DNA of 64,000 nt, from assembly GCA_001792895.1 (NCBI GenBank), contig MARA01000003.1, forward strand, positions 2,108,001-2,172,000, read 5' to 3'. This document shows positions 1 through 12,509 of this stretch, in pieces. The position numbers and the translations under genes were made by a program. The notes below the pieces were generated by a model. It made no database searches. It was not told where the DNA came from and saw only the letters and a program-made list of their open reading frames with translations. The first letter of the stretch is position 1. Every line of letters starts with the position of its first letter. This stretch comes from Lentinus brumalis (lineage: Eukaryota > Basidiomycota > Agaricomycetes > Polyporales > Polyporaceae).

Positions 1-3000
1 ACAACGGCTTCAGCATCGGTATCGGTGATACGATTGCCGACCATAAGACGATGGCCTACATTCAGGAGCAGATCGCGGCACGGAAGGCAAACGTGCAGCA
101 GATTGTTGATGATGCCTACCACGATCGCCTCAAGCCCTCCCCGGGTATGACCATCCGCGAGTCCTTCGAGAAGAAGGTCGAGCGTGAACTCAACTTGGCT
201 CGTGACCACAGCGGTCAGTACGCGCAGAAGCACTTGAAGGAGGACAACAACGTCAAGCAGATGGTGGTTGCGGGCTCCAAGGGTTCGTTCATCAACATCT
301 CGCAGATGTCCGTCTGTGTCGGCCAGCAGTCGGTGGAGGGCAAGCGCATCCCCTTCGGTTTCCGTCACCGCACCCTCCCGCATTTCACGAAGGACGACTT
401 CTCCCCTGAAGCCCGCGGCTTCGTCGAGAATTCGTATCTCCGTGGCCTGACGCCCCAGGAGTTCTTCTTCCACGCCATGGCTGGTCGTGAGGGTCTCATC
501 GATACTGCTGTCAAGACCGCCGAGACGGGTTACATCCAGCGTCGTCTCGTCAAGGCGCTCGAGGATGTCCAGGTCTGCTACGACGGCACCGTCCGCAACT
601 CCCTGGGCGATCTCATCCAATTTGTCTACGGAGAGGATGGTATGGACGGCGCGTACATCGAGCGGCAGAACATCGAAACATTCGCTTTGAACAATGCGCA
701 GTTCGAGCACGATTATCGTGTGGATGTCACGGATCCTTCGGGCGGTTTCCTCCCGGGTGTCCTCCAGGTCGGGTTGGACGACAGCTCGTTGGAGCTGCAG
801 GCGAAGCTAGACGAGGAGTTCGCTCAGCTCTCCGATGATCGTCATCTACTTCGCACCTGGATCTTCCCCCGCACGGATCCCTCTGCTCCCCGCTACCTCC
901 CCGTCAACTTGCAGCGTATCGTGCAGAACGCGATGCAGATCTTCCATATCGACAGGAGAAAGCCGAGCGACCTCGAGCCTGCCTACATCATTGACTCCGT
1001 ACGCGAGCTGTGCAGCCGGCTCATCATTGTCCGCGGCGAGGGCAGTCTCTCGAAGGAAGGGCAGGAGAACGCGACGCTGCTGTTCCGCATGCACGTCCGC
1101 GCTACCTTCGCTGCCCGGCGGGTTCTGGAGCGGTACCACTTGAACCGCGAGGCTTTCGAGTGGGTGTTGGGAGAGATCGAGGCGAAGTTCAACCAGGCCG
1201 TTGCGCATCCTGGCGAAATGTGTGGCACCCTTGCCGCTCAGTCGATCGGAGAGCCCGCGACGCAGATGACGCTCAACACGTTCCACTACGCCGGTGTGTC
1301 GAGCAAGAACGTCACCCTCGGTGTACCGCGTCTGAAGGAGATCATCAACGTCGCGACGAACATCAAGACGCCGTCACTCTCCGTCTATCTCGAGCCCGAG
1401 ATCGCAAAGGACGCCATTCACGCGAAGAATGTGCAGCAGGAGCTCGCGTTCACCTCGCTCCGCACTGTCACCGCCGCCGTTGAGATCTGGTACGACCCGG
1501 ATCCGAGCTCCACCATCATCGAGGATGATGAGGACTTCGTCCATGCCTTCTTCGCCATCCCCGACGAGGAGGTCGAGCAGAAGCTTCATCTCATGTCGCC
1601 GTGGCTCCTGCGTCTGGAGCTCGACCGTGCCAAGATGATTGATCGCAAGCTCACCATGACGTATGTCGCAAATCGGATTGCCCAGAGCTTCAAGACGGAC
1701 TTGTTTGTTATCTGGAGCGAGGACAACTCCGAGAAGCTGGTCGTCCGTTGTCGTGTCTTGGGTGGCGCGGACAAGGACGAGGAGGACCTCGGGCAGGTCG
1801 AGGAGGACATCTTCCTCCGCCAACTTGAGAACACTATGCTCAACTCCGTCGAGCTGCGTGGTGTTCCGGGCATCCAGCGCGCCTTCTTGCTCGAGCACGA
1901 CAAGATCGTCATCTCGCCGTCGGGCAGCATTGAGGCGCGGCAGGAGAAGGAGTGGGTGTTGGAGACGGATGGCGTCAACCTGAAGACCGTCATGTGTATC
2001 GACGGCGTCGACTTCAAGCGGACGTACTCGAACTCCTGCGTGGAGATCTTCGATGTTCTGGGTATCGAAGCGGCCCGTGCGGCCATCATGCGGGAGCTTC
2101 GTGGTGTCATCGAGTTCGATGGTTCGTACGTGAACTATCGACACCTCGCGCTTCTGTGCGACCTCATGACCCACCGCGGCACCCTCATGGCGATCACTCG
2201 TCACGGTATCAACCGTGCCGACACTGGCGCGCTGATGCGTTGTTCGTTCGAGGAGACGGTCGAGATCCTCATGGAGGCGGCAGCAGTTGGAGAGAAGGAT
2301 GATTGTCATGGGATCGCGGAGAACATCTTGTTCGGACAGATGGCACCAATGGGGACGGGCGCGTTCGATGTCGCCCTGGACATCGACATGCTCAAGGACG
2401 TCATCGTCGATCACCGGCTGCCCGTACAGACGATGCTTGCGGCGCAGGCAGACGGCGGCATGACTCCTGGCCAAGTCGCGATGACGCCGTACGACAGCAA
2501 TTCGCCAATGTGGGCGCAGGATGTCTCGTTCAAGGGCGAGACGGCGGCATTCTCGCCACTGGCGGTCAATGGTGGCGAGGAGGCTCCGGCGACCTATCAG
2601 CTCATGGGATACGGCATGAGCCCAATGGGTGCGGGTGCTATGTCGCCTGCTTCTGCAGGGTACAGCCCCAGCTCGCCCAATGCCTACTCCCCTACCTCGC
2701 CCTACCTCGCGCAGTCGCCGTTCGCGGGTGCGACGTCGCCGATGGGTACGTCGCCGTACGCAACGTCGCCATTCTACGACCACGGCCGAGGAGCGACATC
2801 TCCTACATATTCGCCTACGTCGCCCGCCCTTAACCTTACCTCACCTGGCTACTCTCCGACTAGCCCACGCTATTCTCCGACGTCGCCGTCGTTCTCCCCT
2901 ACCTCTCCTCGTTACAGCCCCCAGTCCCCCTCCTTCAGCCCGACCTCGCCTCGTTACTCGCCGACGAGTCCATCATTCAGCCCTGCGTCGCCGCGGTACT

Positions 3001-3356
3001 CTCCGACGTCCCCGGCACAGATGTCGCCTACGTCGCCGAAGTACTCGCCGACTTCCCCCACCTCACCCTCTTCACCGAGATATTGTGAGTTTTACTGTCC
3101 AGTGAGACCGCTTGTACCGACTGACTGTTATCAACAGCACCCACCTCTCCAACATACTCACCGACCTGTAAGTCCCTCATTGTCACTGATCCTGACGAGC
3201 CAAGGCTGACTGTACTATGTAGCTCCTGCATATTCCCCTGCCTCTCCTGCTTACAGCCCGACGTCCCCGCAATGGTCGCCGTCGAGTCCAGCGCAGACAC
3301 AGAATGGATCTGCGAACCGCAATCATTCGTACAGCACTTCACCGTCCTGGGACTAA
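1..3356 (+). CDS. RPB1: RNA polymerase II largest subunit (3' part, incl. CTD)
   Basis: Catalytic subunit of RNA polymerase II. The reading frame is open from base 3, so the gene starts upstream of the window. Exons read 1..3084, 3138..3167 and 3223..3356. The bridge helix ([20 protein letters not shown]) is encoded near 447-520 and the trigger-loop segment ([19 protein letters not shown]) near 1240-1300. The C-terminal domain begins near 2640 as degenerate heptads (YSPTSPS and variants) and ends STSPSWD. Two short introns (53 and 55 nt) interrupt the heptads near the end. Joining them keeps the YSPTSP register, which supports the splice choice. Tail-to-tail with RRP42, 286 bp apart. Identification is secure. 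Confidence 0.97.
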
Positions 3357-3642
3357 GTAATATATGCCACAGGGATTTTTGAACATAGTACCACCTCGTA
3401 TCATCTCGTTATCTAGCTCTCACAATGCAAACATGTAGATTAATGGCCATCAGTATTCTATTCCTCGTGCGGTGTATTGCTTACCCCCCGACTGAGGTGA
3501 CTTTCGAGCATTTCGACACGACTTGTAGTCGTAGTATCATGCCTCATTCCACTGTTCAAAACAGAGGATGAGATGATAGTGATGAAAGCACAGTATGGCA
3601 TACTATACTACAAGGATACAATACTGTTGCATGCACGCAGCA

Positions 3643-4832
3643 TCATCGCATGAGTGCAAATCTGTCTCTCGCCTTGATATTCCGTCTTGTGTCCTCTTCT
3701 CGCAATTTGGTCTCCAATGCAGTGAACAGCTCCTTCGCATGCTGCTCACCGAACTACGTTTCGCATGTCAGTGAAATTCTTCTGCTCAAAGATGCGGTTG
3801 ACACTGACCGCTATGGACTCTTTGAGATCCTTGAGATCCAGCTCTTCCGGGCCCAATAACCGCATAGCCTGCAACGTCGGGGGCGCGGAAGGCACAAAGG
3901 AGAACATCAGGTGCAGACGTTGGGGAACTGATGCCTCTTCTGCTGGCGTCGCGTCCAGGAAATGTCGCGGTGGGAGCTGAGCATTCGTACAGTGAGCATC
4001 GCAATTCATTTTCTCATAGGAGGCACGTACGAGGTTCAATGTGACGCAGACGGGCCATTTTTCCCGACCGTCGAGTGGTTCTCCCTCATCCCAGTAGTCC
4101 GGTAGCTCGAAGTCCGCGGCCGTCCGGGCCATGTCTCGCGTGTCAAACCCACTGGTGCCCTCGTCGACATCCATCGCGCCGGGTACGTCGTTTTTGGCAG
4201 ACTTCAGTGCTTCTGGGGCACGATACTGGACTGCGCGAGTCCGGGGCACCTTCGCATCCCATAGTGCTGCACGCGCTGCCATGAAGAGCGCGTCGACGAC
4301 GTTTCCGGCGTCAGCCAGCACGACCGCATCGAGATTGAGCAACCAAGATTTCTTCCGCGGGATGATCGTCAGGTTTCGTGGGTGCAGAGAAGGATGTCCG
4401 ATGGTCTGCTGCAGGATGACGCTGAGGTCGTGTTGCAGCTCGTCCAGTGCATTTGATGAGAGATGTGGATATGCAGCAGGGGAGCTACCTTGCAAGAATT
4501 GACGTGTTGGCCCGCAGTGGGACAGGTACGAGCGATGTTACGCACCAAGTCACCGAGCACGCTACCCGTCCGCCGTCGACGCCATCTCCATATTCGACAT
4601 CCTCGACCTCGAGCTTCGCGGCCGCAACTATCTCCGTGCCACCGCCGCCCTCGCGCGCCATCTTCCCAATGTTCAGTCTTGCGCTGCCATTTGCTAATGG
4701 CGCCACGCCGGTCTCGAGGAGGACAGTGCGGAAGTCCAGAAGACCCCGCCCGTCTGCGCGCAATGGTGGAGTCGCCTTCAGCGAGGATTGGATGTATGCG
4801 CGTTCAGACTTCGATAGTAAGACCGCCGCCAT
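3643..4832 (-). CDS. RRP42: Exosome core subunit Rrp42 (RNase PH fold)
   Basis: Subunit of the RNase PH-type ring of the RNA exosome (EXOSC7-like), acting in 3' RNA processing and decay in nucleus and cytoplasm. Exons read complement(3643..3753, 3809..3976, 4031..4484, 4546..4832), giving 339 residues in frame with GT/AG introns of 54-61 nt. The N-terminus has the family pattern LSKSERAYI followed by RADGRG. The middle shows the RNase PH core around NLDAVVLADAGNVVDALFMA. The C-terminus ends in a basic helix. The start ATG at 4832 fits the usual N-terminus. Divergent from ISY1 with 243 bp between start codons. RRP43 or RRP45 are less likely because the N-terminal motif matches Rrp42 best. Confidence 0.88.
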
Positions 4833-5075
4833 TGTAGAGTTGGTTCGGGGAGATTGCCCCAGTGTTCTCGTCAAAAGGAAAGTATAGGACGCAAGCAAGC
4901 CACAAGGACGGCGCAAGCAAATTCAGGCGGACGTTTGGTAGCTGACCCAGAAAGGGCAAAAAGCAGTGCAGGCAGCAAGACGAGGCGCTTGTCGCGTCAC
5001 TGAACCTACGCGACTTGCGCTCGCCGCTCACCTCCTCCACATCCACCTTCCTGTCTCTCGACCCGTGTCTGCAAA
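4833..5075. promoter_or_regulatory. Bidirectional promoter region RRP42/ISY1
   Basis: 243 bp separate the start codons of two divergently transcribed RNA-processing genes, so both promoters and both 5' leaders must lie here. I see no clear TATA box. Confidence 0.5.
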
Positions 5076-6338
5076 ATGGTGAGCACAGCTGCTTCTTATG
5101 CGCAAGTACGGTACATGGTGCTTACTATGGTGCTGCTTTAGGCTCGTAATGAGGAAAAGGCACAATCTATGCTCTACCGGTTCCGTGAGGCTCAAGCTGC
5201 AGAGCTTGGGCTGGGGACTCGGAGCGACCGGAGACCGCGCATGGCCAGCGCGTGCAAGAGCTTGCGAGACTGCGAGAGGTGGAGAGGAGAGATTCTGCGC
5301 GAGATCAGCAGGAAGGTGTCGAAAATCCAGGACTGTACGTCGTGCCATCCCGTCTCCGCGTCATCCCACTGACCCCAACTTTTCCATGTGCCATAGCGGG
5401 TCTGACGGACTACGAGGTGCGCGACCTCAACGATGAGATCAATCGACTGCTTCGCGAGAAGCGGCATTGGGAGAACCAGATAGTCGCGCTCGGCGGCGCG
5501 AATTATCGGCGCAATGTGGCCATGTTGGACGACGACGGGAAGGAGGTGCCAGGGACAAAGGGTTACAAATACTTTGGGAGAGCAAAAGATCTGCCAGGAG
5601 TGAAGGAGCTCTTTATGAGCAAGAAGACGGAGGAGGACGAAGAGAACAAGGTTCAGAACTACTACAAGAAGTTCCAGAACCAGGGCCCGGCGTATTTCGG
5701 AGATTTGGATGAGACTGATCCGGATTTGAAGCTGCTGGAGTTCGAGATGCGCGCTGAAGAAGAAGGTACGTGGTTATTCGCCTTGATATACTCATATCCT
5801 ACCCACTTGCCCCTCATTGGCGGTACATGTTTGCTGGTGTGCTCTCTACTGAGCTCTTACCCACCTGATCTCTATGTCTGGTCATACTCAACCGCTTGCT
5901 GATGCTGTCCCCTATGCAGAATGGGAAGACGCGTACAACCATCTCCGGACAGTCCTCGGTCTCCCATCCGACGAGCCCATCCCCCCAATACCCCGTCCCG
6001 CGAACCAACACACGGCGATCCCCCTCATGGACACCAGTCAAGCAGGTCCTCCCGAACCAAAACGCAAAGCTCCAGACGAAGATGGTGACGTCGAGATGGC
6101 AGCTGACTCCGAAGTTGCGAAACGCGCAAAGACGGACGGCGCAGCGTCACAACATCCACCTGGTGCGTCGACGGAGGAGGCAATGCTCGTGCACGCGAAG
6201 CGGACGGCAGCATTTATTCCCATCCTCTCCCCGGAGATCCTCATGCCACCGAAGCTTCCAACAAGGGAAGAGATGGAGGCGTATCTGTTGGAGCTGAGGA
6301 AGAAGGCGCTGGTGGAGGAGTATTTCGGCGACGAGTGA
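5076..6338 (+). CDS. ISY1: Pre-mRNA-splicing factor Isy1
   Basis: Component of the Prp19-associated (NTC) spliceosome, affecting the first catalytic step. Exons read 5076..5078, 5142..5334, 5397..5765 and 5920..6338, giving 327 residues. The first coding exon is only the ATG; the next begins ARNEEKAQSMLYRFREAQ, the conserved Isy1 N-terminus. Further conserved blocks are SGLTDYEVRDLNDEINRLLR, EVPGTKGYKYFGRAKDLPGV and a helical segment ending in WEDAYNHL. The C-terminal half is low-complexity and acidic. The third intron (154 nt) is long for this genome. The identification rests on the N-terminal two thirds and is secure. Confidence 0.93.
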
Positions 6339-6484
6339 GGGGAGGGGAGCCTTTTGTACAGTGTCTTTGTATTTGTATCATTAGTCCAGGCCCTTGCTGC
6401 AACATCAAATGTTCGTCTCTGTGGGACTCAGATTGGCCAAGGAAAAGGGTTCCACCAACGAAAAAAGGTTCCACTAACCAGGCA

Positions 6485-6490
6485 AAAAAT
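6485..6490 (-). terminator. Pol III oligo-T terminator of tRNA-Ala
   Basis: Six consecutive T (minus strand) begin 2 nt after the tRNA 3' end. Confidence 0.7.
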
Positions 6491-6491
6491 C

Positions 6492-6577
6492 TGGACGCTG
6501 AGGGGTTTGAACCCTCGACCTCATGCAATTCACAACTACTGTGCAAAGCAGGCGCGCTACCACTGTGCCAAGCGCCC
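6492..6577 (-). tRNA. tRNA-Ala (TGC) with a short intron
   Basis: Read on the minus strand, GGGCGCT pairs with AGCGTCC (then A73), including G3-U70, the alanine identity pair. The D arm is GGCACAGTGGTAGCGC and the T arm GAGGG-TTCAAAC-CCCTC. The anticodon loop reads TT-TGC-A, followed by about 14 extra bases before the 3' strand of the stem, taken as an intron after position 37. One anticodon-stem mismatch remains (C28-T42). A run of six T follows on the minus strand (6485..6490), a Pol III terminator. The GCA (Cys) reading was rejected because it shifts the stem by one base. Confidence 0.85.
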
Positions 6578-7084
6578 ATATAGTGGGGTGTGTTTTGATA
6601 ATGTATAGAACCAATCTTCTAAGAGCGGACCGCAACTTGCAAGGTCGAGGTTGGGTCGAGGAGTCGGAACCTGCAAGTATGTACTAGGACAGAAGATGGC
6701 ACGCATCCAACCAAGTACTGATAGTACTAGTGTTGATTGCGGACAATGCATGGCGATACGCATCGTTCGCTCAAAGCGCTCCCCTCACGCCAACGCCCTC
6801 CTCCTCCAAGATATGGGGCGGTCTTGCATCGACTTGAATGTTATGTTCACCAGACCAACAATCATATCTCCTCGGAAAGGTCGTTTACATAGAGCTGTAT
6901 GGATTGGTATGACAGTTGAGGGAGCTCTCGTTCGCACAAGATAGGAGTACGTGCGGCGAAAACGACTCATTGTACAGTAAAGACAGCTATCTAGCTACAG
7001 ATGTTTGTTGGAATAGAGAGGTACAGGGTCTTCGGCTTCGTTGATCATTCAGCAACAGCAAGATAACTCAGGTGATATCGCGCA
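6578..7084. other. Intergenic region between tRNA-Ala and CAND1
   Basis: Only short uninformative reading frames here; I recognise no gene. It should hold the CAND1 3' UTR and the upstream region of the tRNA. Confidence 0.6.
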
Positions 7085-10000
7085 TCAGGCGCCAACGAGC
7101 TCTCGGAACTCGACGCCCCATTGCGGCGACTTCTGGGTAGCAGCAACAAAGGCGTCGAACTTGGGGCTCGCACCTGGCTGGCTGATCTTGCTCAGGGCAG
7201 CGACAGCCCGCAGAGTGCTGCGCTGGAGTTCCGCAGCACGCTCCAAGTCTTGCTTCACGGTGTCCTTCGTAACTGCGGGTCCGTTCATGCTCTTCTCCAG
7301 CGGCGGCGTGAGGTCGTCCAAGCGCTGCGCGACGGCTGTAGGCGCGACTTGCGCAAGACGGAAGAGCATCATGTGGCAGATGACCTTGACCTCATCCGAG
7401 TCATCTGCGAGGCCAGCCACCACACGGCCAAGGAATTCGTGCAACTCCAGCTTCGACAGGCAAGTGTCGAGCTATGCAAGCCTTGTGAGAACGAGCGCAG
7501 GGAGATACTTCATTGAGAGGCTTACCAAAGTATACAGTGTCTCGTATGCCGTCTTGCGCGCATCAAGACCATCATCGACCTTATGCGTCCACGGGCCCAT
7601 CTGTACCGTACGAATGAGCTCTGGGTTCACGACCGTCTCCGCGTACAGGCTGGGAAGAAGGGTCGGTAGATGGTCGCGGATAAGGTGAGCTCGCGAACGA
7701 GCGGCCGAGTTGAGGGCGGAAAGGGCCAAGCGTCGTACAGTCTAAAACCAAGGTTTGAATAAAACCCTTGCAGCGGATGATATGTCACTGACCAAGTCTG
7801 TATCGGAGAGAAGAGACAAGAAGTCCATGATAACACCGCCAAGAAGCTCGTCAAACGACGCCGCGGTAGCCGCACTGTCCGCAAAGGTATAACGAATCGC
7901 GGATAGTACGGTGGCCCTTGTCGCGGGGTTGGGATCGTTGATGCGGGCCTTCCCAAGTGTGCGTGAGCAACCAGTCGCGATAGTGGTCGGCTTCACTTAC
8001 ATGGAGCTGAGGAAGATAGCGATCTGGGTGCGTGGTTGTGAGCTTGCCCAAGCATGCCGCAGCAACGTTGCGGGTCGTCTCTTCTTGGTTCTCCGAGTTC
8101 TCGAAAAGCGGGGTCCAGAGCATGTCCGCAACAGTCTCCAATTGTCCATGAGAGCAATGGGTAACGATCTGCGAGGAAATGTCAGAACGATCAGACATCC
8201 GAAAGAAGATGTACAGACCTCCTTGAGAGCATGGAGAGAGAGGAGGCGCTTCTCCTGATCCCGCTCGACCAACTTGACGATAAGGGGCAAGAAATGGTGC
8301 AGGTTTCCGACGGCCATATTACCTGTAATCACTTCCGTCAGCCAGACATCAGTCTCCATGTTGAACAGGCCACATACCAGCGGCGAACGCGGCAGCAGTG
8401 CGAACTTCTTCTTGCTCCGCCGTGAATTTGTCGATCGCATAGTTGAAGATCTCGTGTTGAGGAGACATGTCGCTGCGCAAGTGAGAGTCTCCACATTAAC
8501 AGGCGCAAGGCATGCTAAGTTGGACGAGAGTAACTCACATGAAGCGGCCAATCTCGCCCACGACCAACAAACTGAGCACGACCTGAGAAGTCTTTGCTTT
8601 CGACGATGGCTGCCGAGAGGAACTGGTGTCAGTGGCACATTCATAACGCGGAAGATATTTGTATACCTTCAAGTGCCTCGCAAACTCTGCTATCGTACCG
8701 GCAGCAACAGCACGCTGGGACCTGACGACCTGGCCAATGCACTTGGCCACATTGGTGAGCGATGCCTCGGCTTTTGGCGCCTTCTCAACGGCGGAGACCA
8801 AGTTGGGCACGACGTGAGTCGCGATCTGCATGTCAGCCTCTACCAGGGCCGCAAAGAATGACAACAGCGATTCGAAGGGGGCACCGGCGAGCAGAGGTGA
8901 GTATGCGATAGCATATACATCGGAAAGGACGTCCCGCTCGACTTCTGGGAATGTCAACTTTGGAGCAAGCTCGAGCAACAAAGCGATGATGTCCAATGCA
9001 GCGCCGAGTAGCGCGATGTCGCTCGAATTCAAGTATGGCTTCAATGTCGGAATCAGGTTTGCAGGAAGGTCCGGCGGAATTGCAGTGTACCTGTTCCAGA
9101 GTGAGATACAGAAGGAGCATACAAGAATCAGAACGTACCTCCTCAACAAGGCGTCAAGACAGTTGAACACCTCAACCTTGCCCATACGACCACTCTTCTT
9201 CAACAAGATTGTCACCCACTCGACAACGCCGTTGACCCAGTCATCTCCAATTTCAACTTGTGTAGCGACCCTAGTGACTACCTTGACGGCACCGTCGGTA
9301 CGTCCGGTCGTCCTGCAGATATACTCCCACTCCTTCCTGTTCTTCGTCTTCATAATATCGGTCGCCGATATCCACAGGTCTCCAATACAGTCCTCGGCAC
9401 ATGCGCGGACCTCTGCGTCTGTGTCATGGTTGCTCAACCGCTTTACAGCCTCGTCGTAGACTTGGTCGACCCACGCTCCGCCCTTCACAGGTTGCAAGGC
9501 GTTCAGAAGGGACGAGAAGTTCCGGAATGCTTCCGACGCAATCCGAGGGTGCTTCTCCCCAAGGGCCTGCAGTAGCAAGGGAGTGATCGACTCAAGCTGG
9601 CTGCTGTAGACAGGTGGAGCGTGCTTGGCGAAAAACAGAGCAAGAAAAGACATGCAGGAGACCTGGAGCGATGCTGAGTTGGCTCGAGATGACGATGCCA
9701 GGGTAGACTTCGCGCTGGCGATAATCTGGGCGGATTGGCTTGCCAGAGACCCAGGAAGGACTGTCAGCAACTTGTGAAGCAGAGAGAATCCAGTCTCGAG
9801 TGTGGTCGGCGGTGTCTTGGGCGACTTCATCTGTCCAAGAAGTGCCTTGGCCAGCGAGGGCACTTGCGATTGAAGTAATGTGTATGGAGTCTCTTCGACT
9901 TCCATACCTTCCTCCCGCTTGCGCTTGCCCCCAACAGTATGTTCAGGACCGCTTTGGGGAACTCCGCCGTATACACCGGTCTGGTTCAAGAGGATGGCGT

Positions 10001-11612
10001 ACGTGGACCACACTTCCACACGTACGGTCTCTTCCCGATCGCCGAAACGCGAGATGAGAACTGGCGAAACCGACTTGTAGAGCGTGGTGAGCAATTCAGG
10101 TCGCGTAGCTATAACTGCAGAAAGCAGCTTGGTCGCGGCTCGACGAATCTTGTACGAGGTGTCTTCATCATCAGAGTACCTATTCTGGGTCAACGAACGC
10201 CGCACACTCAACGACTGTGACACTCACTCGTCTCCGAGATCCTCATCCTCATCCTCCTCCTCGTCGGCCATTTCCTCATCTTCGTCATCATCCCCACCAG
10301 CGTAGTTCTGTTACTGCCTTCAGTAACGCGCATCAGCCAAGCCAAGCAATGATGTCGACTTACGGGGTCATGCTTGATGTACTGGTTACCGACTTGGATG
10401 ATGGAACTCAAGGACGGCGTGATCTCGCTAGGGCACTTCAGAACCAGGGCTTCCAGAGCCTGTCGCAGCACTTGATTCAGACTGTGTACAATTCATATAA
10501 GCGAGAGTCGTACCTGCAGACAGCTCTCGACCAGCTCCTCGTCGTCGCGCTGAACGTCCTTGAGCAAGCTTGGGACGATATCACCCAGGTTGGGGGCAAT
10601 TTGGTGCGGAGAGTGGCGTGCGACCGCTGCTACTAGTTGTACGACGGTGCGCTGCTTGTCGATACTGGCAGATGGCGCAAGTCCTGGGAGAACCACGGTA
10701 TTCAAGAGTGCAGCGGTGTCTTGTGGTTGTGCATGCGGCAAGAACTGTGCCAGCGTAGTGATAGCGCGCTTTCTTACGGCAGGACGAGAGTGAACGAGCA
10801 AGGGAGTGAGGGTCGGTACAGGTTGTGGCTCAACATTCGCGAGGTACGCTGGGAAACGGGTTATCAGGATGGACAGGATGGCAAGCGTCTCGATCAGAGT
10901 CTCTGGAGGGGTATCAGACTGTGCGAGAGTTTCCGATGAGATCGTGGATATAGAGGAAGAGGGGACAGGGCCGTACATTCGCCGCCTGTGCGAGTAGCTT
11001 GGGGGTGAGCTTCTCGCACGCTTTCGTCGCGATCTTGCCTTCCGTAGGAAGCTCGGATGTGATCGTCTTCAATGCTGCCAACGCGTTGTAGACGTGATGC
11101 CGTGTCCGAGAGGAAAGAGCACATACCGAGACCGGAGATATCCCTCAGTTCCTCATCCTTCCCGGCTGAGAACTCAATAAGCTTGTCGACCACAAGCTCC
11201 ATCTGAGACTCGCGAATGATCTTGATGAGTTGACCCAGACTTGATATCACCGAAGTTCAGAATATGCCCAAACTATTGTGACATAGCACACACCACTTCA
11301 CGGCCTGGTTCTTCACTTCGGAGATCTTGTCCTCCACCAATGTAAGTACCTGCTTGAGGACTTTGTTCTCGGTCGCTTCATCGCCCAAGAAGCTGTTTGG
11401 ATCTTGCTTGATCTCAAGTAGCAGGTCGTTCAAACCCATATATCTGGCGCGATCGCGTTAGAAACGAGTATACGCGTCGGTCGTCGCGGTCACGTACCGG
11501 AAGTCTTGGTCTGGGGATTGCATCTACCACATCGCCATCAGCAGACACCCCGCATACATGATGAGGAGACTACCTTCTCCACCAGACCATTCATGATGTA
11601 TGTCTTGGTCAT
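7085..11612 (-). CDS. CAND1: Cullin-associated NEDD8-dissociated protein 1 (TIP120)
   Basis: Large HEAT-repeat protein that binds unneddylated cullins and exchanges SCF substrate receptors. Start ATG at 11612 (MTKTYIMNGLVEK), stop at 7085. There are at least ten exons; the first two are very short and join as ...GLVEK|MQSPDQDFR|YMGLNDLL, matching the family N-terminus. Recognisable blocks are EDKISEVKNQAVKCLGQL, an acidic insert (GGDDDEDEEMADEEDEDED) before SYKIRRAATKLLSAVIATRP, and the C-terminal TIP120 segment ending FVAATQKSPQWGVEFRELVG. All typical regions are present, so the gene looks full-length. I did not verify every splice junction. Confidence 0.93.
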
Positions 11613-11981
11613 CTTCGACGACCTTCAACGGCAGACGAGGGCAAGGAGAGTGAAGGAACGAAGTGGCTGAAGCCAAGCTGAGCTGTGGCGCAAAGTCGTT
11701 CGCGTACTTTCATTATGGGCGTCTACCTGATTACGGGCGGCAGGCGCTTAAGCCGTCTGGGCTTACCAGGGCACACCGAGCCTGTCCGCGGACTCGTCGC
11801 GGTCGTTGCAAATGTTTTATGAGGACAATCATGCGTTCATCCTAATCGATACTGGTACACTGTCACGGTAGCGTTCTCGATATGTGTCCAGTGGGGTATG
11901 AAACTATAGTATGGGTATGCGGTCGTTCGGCGAACAGCATATGAACGATCCTAAGACGGAAGAAGATTCAATCATCGAACA
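11613..11981. other. Intergenic region upstream of CAND1
   Basis: 369 bp holding the presumed CAND1 promoter and the 3' UTR of the next minus-strand gene. No gene recognised and no clear TATA box. Confidence 0.55.
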
Positions 11982-12509
11982 TCACGAGCCCAGCAGCAAC
12001 GAGCGCAATTGAGGCGTATCAGGCCTAATGCTCCCGTCGAGAGGCGAGAAAGCGTCCCTGATGTTGGTACGATATCGCCGGAAGACGACCACGTAAAGCC
12101 GTCCCGGTCTCTGTGGTTTGTAGTGAGTGGGACAACAATCGAGCAAGTGAACAACAAGACGTACATTATGCTCCTTCGAAGGTTCACGGATCTTCGTGAC
12201 GACACCTGCATACCATTCGCGACATCCTCTAGGTTTCACCAGGACTGGTTGCCGCAGCTGCGATAGTGATCGGCTTCAGCATCGGCTACTACGCTACCGA
12301 GAGGACAAACCCACCTTGAATATGTGGTCTTCGTGTTCGTTCGGTGGCTCCTCACGCACTTCATTTTCGATATTGGGAGTAAACTCCGATTCTGACTCAA
12401 GCTCGGAGAGCTCGCTCATGTCATCGCCCCAAGGGTCGGGGAGATCCTCGTAGTCACTCGAGGTAGACGAGCTCCCGGCTCTAGGTTGTCTGTAGGATGT
12501 ATGCGGCAT
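11982..12509 (-). CDS. Small uncharacterised protein, acidic N-terminus and Tudor/SH3-like C-terminal half
   Basis: Exons read complement(11982..12110, 12165..12257, 12315..12509), giving 138 residues. Both introns (54 and 57 nt) have GTACGT...CACAG or GTGGGT...CGCAG borders and keep frame. Residues 1-65 are acidic and serine-rich (DYEDLPDPWGDDMSELSELE). The second half reads VLVKPRGCREWYAGVV..., then RLYVVVFRRYRTNIRDAFSPLDG, then RPDTPQLRSLL. The alternation of W-Y-x-G-V-V and Y-V-V-V-F strands resembles a small beta-barrel (Tudor/SH3-like) of a kind I associate with Agaricomycete hypothetical proteins; this is inference. An inner ATG at 12419 is an alternative start. Function unknown. Confidence 0.6.

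Noticed and set aside
1374..2783. 469-codon minus-strand ORF opposite RPB1
   Set aside because: Antisense shadow of a highly conserved GC-rich gene; composition is Arg/His-rich without family features.
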